Positions 6,457-11,544 of a stretch of DNA of 13,283 nucleotides are shown here, piece after piece; position 1 is the stretch's first letter; the number at the start of each line of letters is the position of its first letter. The DNA lies in the NCBI GenBank assembly GCA_003510795.1, contig DOKP01000026.1:328-13610 (forward strand). Reading direction: 5' to 3'. The stretch comes from Candidatus Moraniibacteriota bacterium (GTDB lineage Bacteria; Patescibacteriota; Minisyncoccia; Moranbacterales; UBA9337). The translations under genes and the position numbers were made by a program. The notes below the pieces were generated by a model. That model was not told where the DNA came from. It did no database searches and worked only from the letters and a program-made list of their open reading frames with translations.

Positions 6457-6529
6457 GCCAACATTTCCTCGATAGACGAGGTGGGCATCCGATGCATCGT
6501 GCCTAATCACAAAGAAGAATGCATGCAAG

Positions 6530-6702
6530 TTTTGGAGAGGTTGAATTTTTAAAGGAAGCGTCTGTTGATAGGGGCTAGAACGCTAGTAGCCCTTGATAGT
6601 TAAATCTTACAGACAAGATTTGCTAGTATACGGATGATAATTTTAAAAATTCAACAAGGTCAGAGAAATGATCTTAACTTGCGCCGACAATCCTCTCAAA
6701 AA
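6530..6702 (+). ncRNA. Structured RNA domain with predicted pseudoknot
   Basis: The nested helices are visible by eye. P1 is TTTT-G-GAGAGG (6530-6540) with CCTCTC-A-AAAA (6692-6702). P2 is a perfect 13-bp helix, 6541-6553 with 6642-6654. Inside P2, GGGGCTA (6571-6577) pairs with TAGCCCT (6587-6593). A 7-bp hairpin AAATCTT/AAGATTT (6602-6608, 6615-6621) has the loop ACAGAC, all six bases of which are complementary to GTCTGT at 6560-6565, predicting a pseudoknot. Between P2 and P1, AAGGTCA/TGATCTT (6656-6662, 6669-6675) makes a further hairpin. GCTAGTA recurs at 6582, 6622 and 6711. I do not recognise it as tmRNA, RNase P RNA, SRP RNA, a group I intron or a known riboswitch. It is probably the 3' part of the 99-aa gene transcript. 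Confidence 0.5.
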
Positions 6703-6703
6703 T

Positions 6704-6739
6704 AAATCCCGCTAGTACGCTGTTACTACCGGGATTTTT
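6704..6739 (+). terminator. Terminator of the 99-aa gene / structured RNA transcript
   Basis: AAATCCCG-C-TAGTA (6704-6717) pairs with TACTA-C-CGGGATTT (6724-6737), with one C-C mismatch and a CGCTGT loop, followed by T residues. It abuts the P1 helix of the structured RNA. Confidence 0.75.
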
Positions 6740-6849
6740 AAATTTCTCCAAAAATCACTTTTGGCAGTTTACTACCGTACTCTAGTGTACAGTAGCAAAT
6801 GACTATTATTGTTTTGAATGGTTTTTTTTAAAGTTTTTTAAAGTTTTGT

Positions 6850-6877
6850 TTGACAGCGGGCAGTCTTGTGCTAAGAT
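6850..6877 (+). promoter_or_regulatory. Promoter of the 157-aa gene
   Basis: TTGACA (6850-6855), 16-nt spacer, TAAGAT (6872-6877), with an extended -10 TGC at 6869-6871. The upstream 6820-6849 is an A/T tract in which TTTTTTAAAG occurs twice, resembling an UP element. A short palindrome (GTAC..GTAC within CTAC..GTAG) lies upstream at about 6769-6794. Confidence 0.65.
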
Positions 6878-6945
6878 TTATTAAACTATAATTTGTAGTT
6901 ATAGAAGTACCTTGTATAAATAATTTTCTCAAAGAAGGAGGTCTT

Positions 6946-7419
6946 TTGGAAGAGCTTTGGCTGGCAGTCGACGCAAAAAGAGATGAAAAAGAGGAGGTTC
7001 AATTTCGAAAAATGTTAGCAGATGCTCGAAATCTTGCAAAGCAAGAAAATGTGGAGCTGACTTTGGAGATTTTTGAGTCCACAGCTGAGGAAATTTCGGC
7101 TGGAAAGAAAGTATCAACACCAGAGCTCGCCAAATGCGAAGAAGCTGGTTTTGGGAGAATTACCAATTTGCTTGGTTCTGAATTTGCGAAACTGGAAATT
7201 CCAGAACTGCAACGGCTTTTGAACATAATTTCATTTGGATGGAACAGGTTAATTGGAGAAGAACTTCTCGAAAAGTTGGAAGATAATGCGATGGACATTT
7301 ATCCTTTCGAGCTGCAGTTAAACAGGAATAGGGAGGTTCTCTTGTCTCGAAACGACCTTCGTAAATGTCCAGGAATTTTCAGTCCTATTTTCGAGATATT
7401 AAAGTTCGTTTCGAAGTGA
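6946..7419 (+). CDS. 157-aa protein of unknown function
   Basis: I recognise no family. The protein is soluble and mostly helical, with charged heptad-like stretches at residues 10-60 (AKRDEKEEVQFRKMLADARNLAKQ...) and a more hydrophobic C-terminal half (IPELQRLLNIISFGWNRLIGEELLEKLEDNAMDIYPFELQL). It has two cysteines (about 64 and 141) and no signal peptide. The start is TTG (6946) because a strong SD, AAGGAGGT (6935-6942), lies immediately upstream. The gap is only 3-4 nt, slightly tight, and the next in-frame ATG (codon 23) has no SD. It has its own promoter (6850-6877) and a strong terminator (7452-7495), so it is an independent unit inside the small-gene block. Confidence 0.7.
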   Translation: MEELWLAVDAKRDEKEEVQFRKMLADARNLAKQENVELTLEIFESTAEEISAGKKVSTPELAKCEEAGFGRITNLLGSEFAKLEIPELQRLLNIISFGWNRLIGEELLEKLEDNAMDIYPFELQLNRNREVLLSRNDLRKCPGIFSPIFEILKFVSK

Positions 7420-7451
7420 GAGGATGACTTGCGTTTCTCTCAAGTATTTCC

Positions 7452-7495
7452 AAAAGGCATGGTATAGGAAAACTATACGCCATGCCTTTTTTCTT
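7452..7495 (+). terminator. Terminator of the 157-aa gene
   Basis: AAAAGGCATGG + TATAG (7452-7467) pairs with CTATA + (CG bulge) + CCATGCCTTTT, around a GAAAA loop, ending in TTTTTTCTTT. The T tail directly abuts the TTGACA of the next promoter. Confidence 0.85.
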
Positions 7496-7523
7496 TGACA
7501 AATTAACTTAGTTAGCTTATGTT
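7495..7523 (+). promoter_or_regulatory. Promoter of the small RNA
   Basis: TTGACA (7495-7500), 17-nt spacer, TATGTT (7518-7523). The predicted start at about 7530 coincides with the first base of the closing helix of the RNA. Confidence 0.65.
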
Positions 7524-7529
7524 ATGGGC

Positions 7530-7667
7530 GTGGTTCTTTCTTGAGATATGAAAACCGTCTAATTGTCGGGCATCCTATTTACGAAATCGGGGATTATAGA
7601 GTATCTCAAGATTGAGCCACATTTTTTAGAGATTACTGAAAGAATTTATTTCAGTGGTCTTTTTTTA
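7530..7667 (+). ncRNA. Candidate small RNA
   Basis: A stand-alone transcript of about 98-138 nt with no credible ORF (only MGVVLS and MKTV frames, neither with an SD). The 5' end (7530-7548: GTGGTTC, then TCTTGAGATA) pairs with 7602-7620 (TATCTCAAGA, then GAGCCAC): 17 pairs around a 2x2 internal loop. Inside lies a hairpin ATCCT-ATTT / AAAT-(CG)-GGGAT (7572-7594). The closing helix is followed by TTTTTT (7622-7627), which may end a 98-nt form, and then by the terminator at 7630-7667. The long closing helix with an open centre recalls 6S RNA in outline only. No SRP or purine-riboswitch signature is present. No same-strand gene lies downstream, arguing against a riboswitch. Confidence 0.5.
7630..7667 (+). 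terminator. Terminator of the small RNA
   Basis: AGATTACTGAAA (7630-7641) pairs fully with TTTCAGTGGTCT (7649-7660) as RNA (12 bp, two G-U), loop GAATTTA, followed by seven T residues. Confidence 0.85.
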
Positions 7668-7686
7668 TTTGTTTGAATTGTAGAGC

Positions 7687-7743
7687 TGAGATTTCTCCAT
7701 GCATAAATTTCCAAGTACAGAAATTTATTTAGTCGAAATGACA
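7687..7743. repeat. MITE-like palindromic element, half copy
   Basis: It matches the right half of the element at 1880-1980: AGATTTCTCCA, then an AAATTT / AGTACA / AAATTTATT palindrome, ending GTCGAAATGACA. The left terminal repeat is missing. Confidence 0.6.
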
Positions 7744-7757
7744 CAGCAAGAGAAACC

Positions 7758-7784
7758 CCCTCTGTCCTGCTGGACATCTCCCCC
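7758..7784. repeat. CCCTCTGTCCTGC-type palindromic repeat
   Basis: The sequence runs from CCCTCTG to CATCTCCCCC around the hairpin GTCC-TGCT-GGAC (7764-7775). A second, window-truncated copy is at 13261-13283. Confidence 0.55.
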
Positions 7785-7811
7785 TTTGGGTACAAAGATG
7801 AAGAAGGGAAA

Positions 7812-7872
7812 TCTATTTTAAAATTTAATTATTTAATCATTCATTTAAAATTTAAAATTCAAAATTTGAAAT
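7812..7872. repeat. AT-rich short-word repeat, family A copy
   Basis: The reverse complement matches the unit at 1801-1860 (AATTTTGAATTT, AAATGAAT, ATGATTAA words). It lies immediately downstream of the priA stop codon. Confidence 0.55.
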
Positions 7873-7878
7873 TATTTT

Positions 7879-9981
7879 TTATATCAAGCTAATTGGGTCC
7901 ACATCAATCTGCCAGCCATTGGGTAAAGATTTTAGTTCCGCTTCAAGAGACGGAGAAATTTTTTCTTCGTTTTTTATTTTTAAGATAATTTGCATCGCGT
8001 ACCTTTTTCTAATCTTGGGGACATAAGGTGCGCGCGGAGGATAAATTTGAAGGTTATTATTTTCATTATTAGCCTCTTTAAGTTTGGCAAAAGTTTTTTC
8101 GGCTTCTTTCTGAGTAGCGCTTAAGGAAAAATCTCTATAAGTCAATTTAATAATTTTAGAAAAAGGCGGATAAGAAAGAGATTTGCGTTCTTTGATTTCG
8201 TATTCATAAAGTTTGGCATAATTTTTTTCGGCCGCCCACTGGATAATTTGATTCTCGACGTGATAGGTTTGAATAATAGCTTTGCCAGCGTATCTAGCGC
8301 CAGTGCGACCAGTGCGACCGATAGCTTGAGTGATGAGAGAGAAAGCGTTTTCGTTGGTGTGAAAATCAGGAAAAGCAAACAGGCTATCAGCGTCGATTAT
8401 GCCCACTAAGCCGACATTATTCAAATCCCAAGCCTTGGCAATCATTTGGGTGCCGATTAAAATATCAATTTTTTTCTCAGAAAAATCTGCCCATATTTTT
8501 GTTTGAGCTAGAGTTGATTTTTTCATACTTTGGGAGTCTACACGGGCGATTTTAGCGGAAGGAAAAAGTTTCTCAATTTCTTTTTCTATTTTTTCGGTGC
8601 CCAGTCCCATATTTCTAAAAGTCATTCCTTGGCAATTTGGACACATCGGGAAATCTCCAGTTTCAAATTTGCAGTGCAAACATTCATAGTTGCCTCTTTT
8701 CCTATAAGTCAAAGCCCGCTCACAATCAGGACAAGTCAAAACAGTCTTACAAGTGGTGCAAGCGGAAAAAGTACTCATTCCTTGGCGATTAATAAAGAGA
8801 ATAGTTTGGAATTTATTTTGAAGAGTCCATCTAATTTCACTTTCCAGTTTCTCAGATATGGGAGAAACGATTTTTACTTTTTTCCAATTTTTCCAATGTT
8901 CTTTTCTTAAGTCAATAATATCTATAGTGGTTCTTAGTTCGCGGTCAACGGTTCGCGGTAAAGACATATTTAAATTAGCTCTTAGTTTTTGGTCAACAGT
9001 TCGCAGTGGAGGCAGTGTCAATAATTTATATCTATTCTGTGAACTGTTGATTGCGAACCCTGAACTACTTCTAAAATATGTTTCAACGCGGGGAGTGGCG
9101 GAACCAAAAACTATCTTAGCGCCGTAAATATTTGCTAATTCTTCGGCTACCGTGCGGGCATCGTAATGAGGATTCATCTCCCATTGCTTAAAAGAAATGT
9201 CCTGCTCTTCATCGACAATAATTATTTTTAAATTTTTAAAAGGAGCACTGACGGCATGACGAGTACCAATAATTATTTGCGCGGTGCCACTTTTAACAGC
9301 TTGCCAATTTTTATAATATTGACCCTTGGATAATTTGCTATGAAGTACGGCAATTTTATCCTCGCCAAAAAATTCTCCATAGCGCTGGATTTCCTGGGCG
9401 GTGATAGTGAGTTCGGGCAAGAGAATTAGGGCTTGAGCGTTTTTTTTATTTTTTAAAATTTCTTTGATAGATTCAAAATAGACTTGGGTTTTGCCAGAAG
9501 AGGCGGGGCCAAATAGCAGGTAGTTTGTAGTTTGTAGTTTGTAGATCGTAGAAGTTTTTGTAATTTCTTGGATGGCGGATTTTTGTTCCGGAGTTAATTT
9601 TATTTTGTTTATTGTTCCATGCTCCATGTTTTGTGCTATGTGTTTTGTTTTTCTTGTCTTTGCAATTTTTGGGACGAACATTTTCATTGCTATTCCTAGG
9701 GAGACAAAATAGTATTTAGAAATAAATTGAGCGAGTTGTATTTGCTTGAGAGTCAAAAATTTTTCTTCCATAACGGAGATAACTTTTTTGAGTTGGATAT
9801 TTCCCATTCGGGGAAAGTCTGACTTACTTTCTAAAACTATGCCGTTAATTGTTCTTTTGCCCAGAGGAATTTTTACCAACGAGCCAGGGGCAATTTTATC
9901 TTTACAAAGGTAATAAAAAGATTGATCCCGATAAAGCGGAATTCTGGTTAATGGCACGATGCTGATAATATATCTGTTCAT
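7879..9981 (-). CDS. priA: Primosomal protein N' (PriA), replication restart helicase
   Basis: 700 aa against about 730 in E. coli. PriA recognises stalled forks and reloads the replisome. The DNA-binding N-terminus is followed by Walker A FGPASSGKT (157-165), DEEQ (257-260, canonical DEEH), and GSATPRVE (293-300). Eight zinc-binding cysteines follow: 408, 411, 417, 420, 434, 437, 447, 450. GTQMIAKAWD (510-519) and QAIGRTGR (552-559) are helicase motifs V and VI, departing from GTQMIAKGHD and QVAGRAGR. Three stretches are encoded by intergenic-type short-word repeats: residues 112-126, 146-154 just before Walker A, and about 304-352 after motif III. The frame stays open throughout. There is no SD; GTTACA (10011-10016), 17-nt spacer, TAAAAT (9988-9993) would give a leaderless mRNA. 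Confidence 0.94.
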   Translation of the reverse strand: MNRYIISIVPLTRIPLYRDQSFYYLCKDKIAPGSLVKIPLGKRTINGIVLESKSDFPRMGNIQLKKVISVMEEKFLTLKQIQLAQFISKYYFVSLGIAMKMFVPKIAKTRKTKHIAQNMEHGTINKIKLTPEQKSAIQEITKTSTIYKLQTTNYLLFGPASSGKTQVYFESIKEILKNKKNAQALILLPELTITAQEIQRYGEFFGEDKIAVLHSKLSKGQYYKNWQAVKSGTAQIIIGTRHAVSAPFKNLKIIIVDEEQDISFKQWEMNPHYDARTVAEELANIYGAKIVFGSATPRVETYFRSSSGFAINSSQNRYKLLTLPPLRTVDQKLRANLNMSLPRTVDRELRTTIDIIDLRKEHWKNWKKVKIVSPISEKLESEIRWTLQNKFQTILFINRQGMSTFSACTTCKTVLTCPDCERALTYRKRGNYECLHCKFETGDFPMCPNCQGMTFRNMGLGTEKIEKEIEKLFPSAKIARVDSQSMKKSTLAQTKIWADFSEKKIDILIGTQMIAKAWDLNNVGLVGIIDADSLFAFPDFHTNENAFSLITQAIGRTGRTGARYAGKAIIQTYHVENQIIQWAAEKNYAKLYEYEIKERKSLSYPPFSKIIKLTYRDFSLSATQKEAEKTFAKLKEANNENNNLQIYPPRAPYVPKIRKRYAMQIILKIKNEEKISPSLEAELKSLPNGWQIDVDPISLI
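8926..9072. repeat. Short-word repeats inside priA (GAACTGTTGAC family)
   Basis: Read on the minus strand, CGAACTGTTGACC..AACTAAGA and CGAACCGTTGACC..AACTAAGA are repeated, encoding RTVDQKLR and RTVDRELR. A third related stretch, GCAATCAACAGTTCACAG, encodes AINSSQ. The intergenic DNA at 12715-12742 uses the same words (GTGAACT, AACTAAGAACTG). PriA homologues have only a short linker here. Confidence 0.6.
9520..9546. repeat. TTTGTAG tandem repeat inside priA
   Basis: On the plus strand TAGTTTG is repeated in tandem three times, ending in TAG. It encodes residues 146-154 (YKLQTTNY), just upstream of the Walker A loop. The intergenic 10645-10686 contains the complementary words ACAAACTATAAACTA. 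Confidence 0.6.
9604..9648. repeat. CCATGTT-word repeat inside priA
   Basis: The minus strand reads AACACATAGCAC, AAAACATGGAGCATGGAAC, and encodes residues 112-126. It resembles the word array at 9994-10030 (ATAGAACATAGAACATGTAAC) just upstream of the gene. Confidence 0.5.
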
Positions 9982-9987
9982 ATTAAC

Positions 9988-10016
9988 ATTTTAGCATAGA
10001 ACATAGAACATGTAAC
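9988..10016 (-). promoter_or_regulatory. Possible priA promoter within a word repeat
   Basis: On the minus strand GTTACA (10011-10016), 17-nt spacer, TAAAAT (9988-9993), ending 6 nt before the ATG. Both hexamers are part of the repeated ACATAGAAC/ACATGTAAC words. Confidence 0.35.
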
Positions 10017-10075
10017 ATAAAACACGTTGGCATATAGCATTAAAACAAAAAAGCATTAAAACATTAAAACAATAT
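9994..10075. repeat. Intergenic short-word array
   Basis: A degenerate tandem of AACATAGAACATAGAACATGTAAC words, followed by CATTAAAAC words (three copies, 10037-10070). It has the same vocabulary as priA 9604-9648. Confidence 0.55.
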
Positions 10076-10080
10076 AAATT

Positions 10081-10224
10081 AATTTCGAATTTTTAATTTT
10101 GAATCAAATCTTAATTTTTCAATTACTCAAACTCTAGGTCATCTCATTTTTTGTCTTAAGATTTTTTTTAAATCATTAAGTCATTAGAAATTCACTCGAA
10201 ATTCAAAATTAAAAATTCGAAATT
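10081..10224. repeat. MITE-like element with perfect 24-bp inverted repeats
   Basis: 10081-10104 is the exact reverse complement of 10201-10224, enclosing 96 bp without an ORF. The arms are AT-rich (AATTTCGAATTTTTAATTTT...). No target duplication is evident. It may be two opposed short-word repeats rather than a transposable unit. Confidence 0.5.
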
Positions 10225-10258
10225 TTTCAAACTTCCCCTTTTTGCAAACTATTGCAGT

Positions 10259-10287
10259 TTGTATTTGTAAGGATGTGGGTATATAAT
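10259..10287 (+). promoter_or_regulatory. Promoter of the cysteine-rich protein gene
   Basis: TTGTAT (10259-10264), 17-nt spacer, TATAAT (10282-10287). The start is predicted near 10294, giving a roughly 72-nt leader. Confidence 0.55.
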
Positions 10288-10326
10288 ATAGTCAGTTTAA
10301 AGAAGTTCTTTGTGAAAACAAAAAAA

Positions 10327-10344
10327 GATCTGAAAAGTCAGATC
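10327..10344 (+). promoter_or_regulatory. Leader hairpin just upstream of the SD
   Basis: GATCTGA and TCAGATC pair perfectly (7 bp) around an AAAG loop. It ends 9 nt before AAGGAG (10354-10359) of the cysteine-rich gene, close enough to affect ribosome loading or mRNA stability. No T run follows. Confidence 0.5.
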
Positions 10345-10365
10345 AAAAATAAAAAGGAGTACATT

Positions 10366-10548
10366 ATGAGAAAAGATGCTGGCTCCAAAAATAAAACAAC
10401 TGCAGTAGTCATTAATCCTTATTATGTTTTTAAAGAAGATATAACTGGCGATTGTGCCGAGATAAACTGCGATACAGAGGAGTGTGGAAAGTATCCGCGT
10501 TGCGAGGGATGCAATTGTATCCCAGAAAATAAAGAAAAGGAAAATTAA
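10366..10548 (+). CDS. Small cysteine-rich protein, probably metal-binding
   Basis: 60 aa, unknown family. Six cysteines lie in the second half (30, 35, 40, 46, 49, 51), in the pattern C-x4-C-x4-C-x5-C-x2-C-x1-C, with acidic residues between them. This spacing suggests metal coordination or disulfides; metal binding is inferred. There is no signal peptide. The frame opens upstream at 10252, but that stretch lies over the promoter and leader. The ATG at 10366 has a strong SD (AAGGAG, 6-nt gap), so I start there. It is an independent unit with a promoter at 10259-10287, a leader hairpin and a strong terminator. Confidence 0.72.
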   Translation: MRKDAGSKNKTTAVVINPYYVFKEDITGDCAEINCDTEECGKYPRCEGCNCIPENKEKEN

Positions 10549-10563
10549 TGAGACTGCTTCTTT

Positions 10564-10611
10564 CGTGCCTTGGTAGAAATCTGCCTGGGCACGTAGTTTT
10601 TTTAATTTTTT
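10564..10611 (+). terminator. Terminator of the cysteine-rich protein gene
   Basis: CGTGCCTTGGTAG (10564-10576) pairs with CTGCCTGGGCACG (10581-10593) with one T-T mismatch and G-U wobbles, loop AAAT, followed by TAGTTTTTTTAATTTTTT. Confidence 0.85.
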
Positions 10612-10644
10612 AAACTATGCTTATCCGCTACTTTTTGCAATTAA

Positions 10645-10686
10645 AATCTATAATCTAAAACCTACAAACTATAAACTAAAACCTAG
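10645..10686. repeat. Intergenic short-word array
   Basis: Degenerate repetition of AATCTA, AAAACCTA, ACAAACTATAAACTA words. The same vocabulary occurs in priA 9520-9546 and at 12715-12742. Confidence 0.5.
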
Positions 10687-10758
10687 CGCTTATTTGTAAA
10701 AAATTTAATTATAGCTTAAGCTTAAAATATTAGAATTAACTAGCAAAAAGAGATATTT

Positions 10759-11307
10759 ATGCAAAGAAAAATTTTTATTGGAATTGAATTATCAGGGGCG
10801 GTGAAAAAAAGATTAATGCAAAAAGTGGAAAAATGGAAAGACTTGCCTATCAGATGGAGTAGGGAGGAAAATTTACATTTAAATCTGATTAATTTGGGGC
10901 ATGTCGAAGATGAGATTGTTTTTGATATTTGTGATAAAGTGCGAAAAGTAACTGAAGAGATTGATCTTTTTGATATTGATATGGATAAAATCGAACTAAG
11001 CCCAACAATTGGTGAAGAGGCAAAGATGATTGTTTTTAGCGGTAAGGAAAATGAAAAATTAAAAAGACTTTGTGAAGAGATTGAAAAAGCTCTTGGAATT
11101 TTTACTCAGCCCAAAAAAGTTTTTCGACCCACTATCATCTTAGGTAGGCTTCAACAATATGGTTGGCAAAAACTAGATCCAACTCCTGAAATAGGTGAAG
11201 ATTTCACCGTGCTACTTCCGATTGAAAGTGTAGAAGTTTTCGAAAGCACTCTCATTGACGGCAAAAGAAAATTTGCATCGGTGGAAAGCTGCGCACTTAA
11301 AATTTAG
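10759..11307 (+). CDS. ThpR/LigT-like 2H phosphoesterase with altered motifs
   Basis: 182 aa, the usual length for RNA 2',3'-cyclic phosphodiesterases (2'-5' RNA ligase family), which open 2',3'-cyclic phosphates with two HxTx motifs. The fold is recognisable: KIFIGIELSGAVKKRL at the start, IRWSREENLHLNLINLG (31-47), and KKVFRPTIILGRL (119-131). Motif one reads HLNL (His40, Asn42 for Thr/Ser). Motif two reads TIIL where the family has HIT(L): Thr125 replaces the catalytic His and Ile127 the Thr. The reading frame is clean, so this is substitution, not a frameshift. The protein is probably not a standard phosphodiesterase; it may bind RNA or act differently. It has only a weak SD (AAGAGA, 10748-10753) and no clear promoter. 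Confidence 0.78.
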   Translation: MQRKIFIGIELSGAVKKRLMQKVEKWKDLPIRWSREENLHLNLINLGHVEDEIVFDICDKVRKVTEEIDLFDIDMDKIELSPTIGEEAKMIVFSGKENEKLKRLCEEIEKALGIFTQPKKVFRPTIILGRLQQYGWQKLDPTPEIGEDFTVLLPIESVEVFESTLIDGKRKFASVESCALKI

Positions 11308-11319
11308 TAAAAATTTAAG

Positions 11320-11372
11320 TGAATTTCAAATTTCCAATGCCCAATTTCCAATAAATTTTCAATGATTTAATG
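11320..11372. repeat. AT-rich short-word repeat, family A copy
   Basis: It shares GAATTTCAAATTTC, CAATG and TTTTCAATGATTTAATG with 1801-1860. It occupies the space between the phosphoesterase gene and the rpsP promoter. Confidence 0.55.
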
Positions 11373-11410
11373 TTAGAATAATTTCCTAATGACTGATTGC
11401 AGATGGCTGA

Positions 11411-11451
11411 TGACGATTTTCATGACGATTTTCATTCTTGACACATTTTCA
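11411..11451 (+). repeat. Tandem TGACGATTTTCA repeats at the rpsP promoter
   Basis: Two exact adjacent copies (11411-11422, 11423-11434) and a third degenerate copy TGACACATTTTCA (11439-11451) that includes the -35 box. They could be a regulator site, or just another word repeat. Confidence 0.5.
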
Positions 11452-11466
11452 TAAATACTGTAAGCT
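11438..11466 (+). promoter_or_regulatory. rpsP promoter
   Basis: TTGACA (11438-11443), 17-nt spacer, TAAGCT (11461-11466). It predicts a start near 11473 and a roughly 72-nt leader. Confidence 0.6.
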
Positions 11467-11544
11467 CAAGGGTAGACAATAAAATAATTTATAAATGGTG
11501 CTTAAATACTCGAAAAATAGTAATTAAGCTATATTTTTGTTTTT

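Noticed and set aside
6453..6506. 17-codon TTG-led ORF after the second minimal ORF
   Set aside because: Its start is 14 nt from the SD and it runs through hairpins; the ATG-led 3-codon frame is better placed.
6280..6528. 82-aa minus-strand ORF
   Set aside because: It lies opposite the 3' end of the 99-aa gene, the minimal ORFs and hairpins; no SD and no recognisable protein features.
6530..6702. tmRNA, RNase P RNA, SRP RNA or group I intron
   Set aside because: I could not find the tag-peptide and tRNA-like end, the GAGGAAAGTC core, the SRP GGAAGCAG loop region, or the intron core strands.
7530..7667. Riboswitch
   Set aside because: It ends in a terminator with only the convergent priA gene beyond, so there is no same-strand gene to control; conserved purine, preQ1 and THF cores are not seen.
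8530..9127. Plus-strand ORFs of 126 and 89 aa inside priA
   Set aside because: They are antisense shadows of a gene with complete helicase and zinc motifs.
10252..10365. N-terminal extension of the cysteine-rich protein
   Set aside because: It overlaps the predicted promoter and leader hairpin; a strong SD sits 6 nt before the ATG at 10366.
9994..10686. CRISPR array
   Set aside because: The repeated units are 6-12 nt degenerate words without regular spacers; no cas genes are present.
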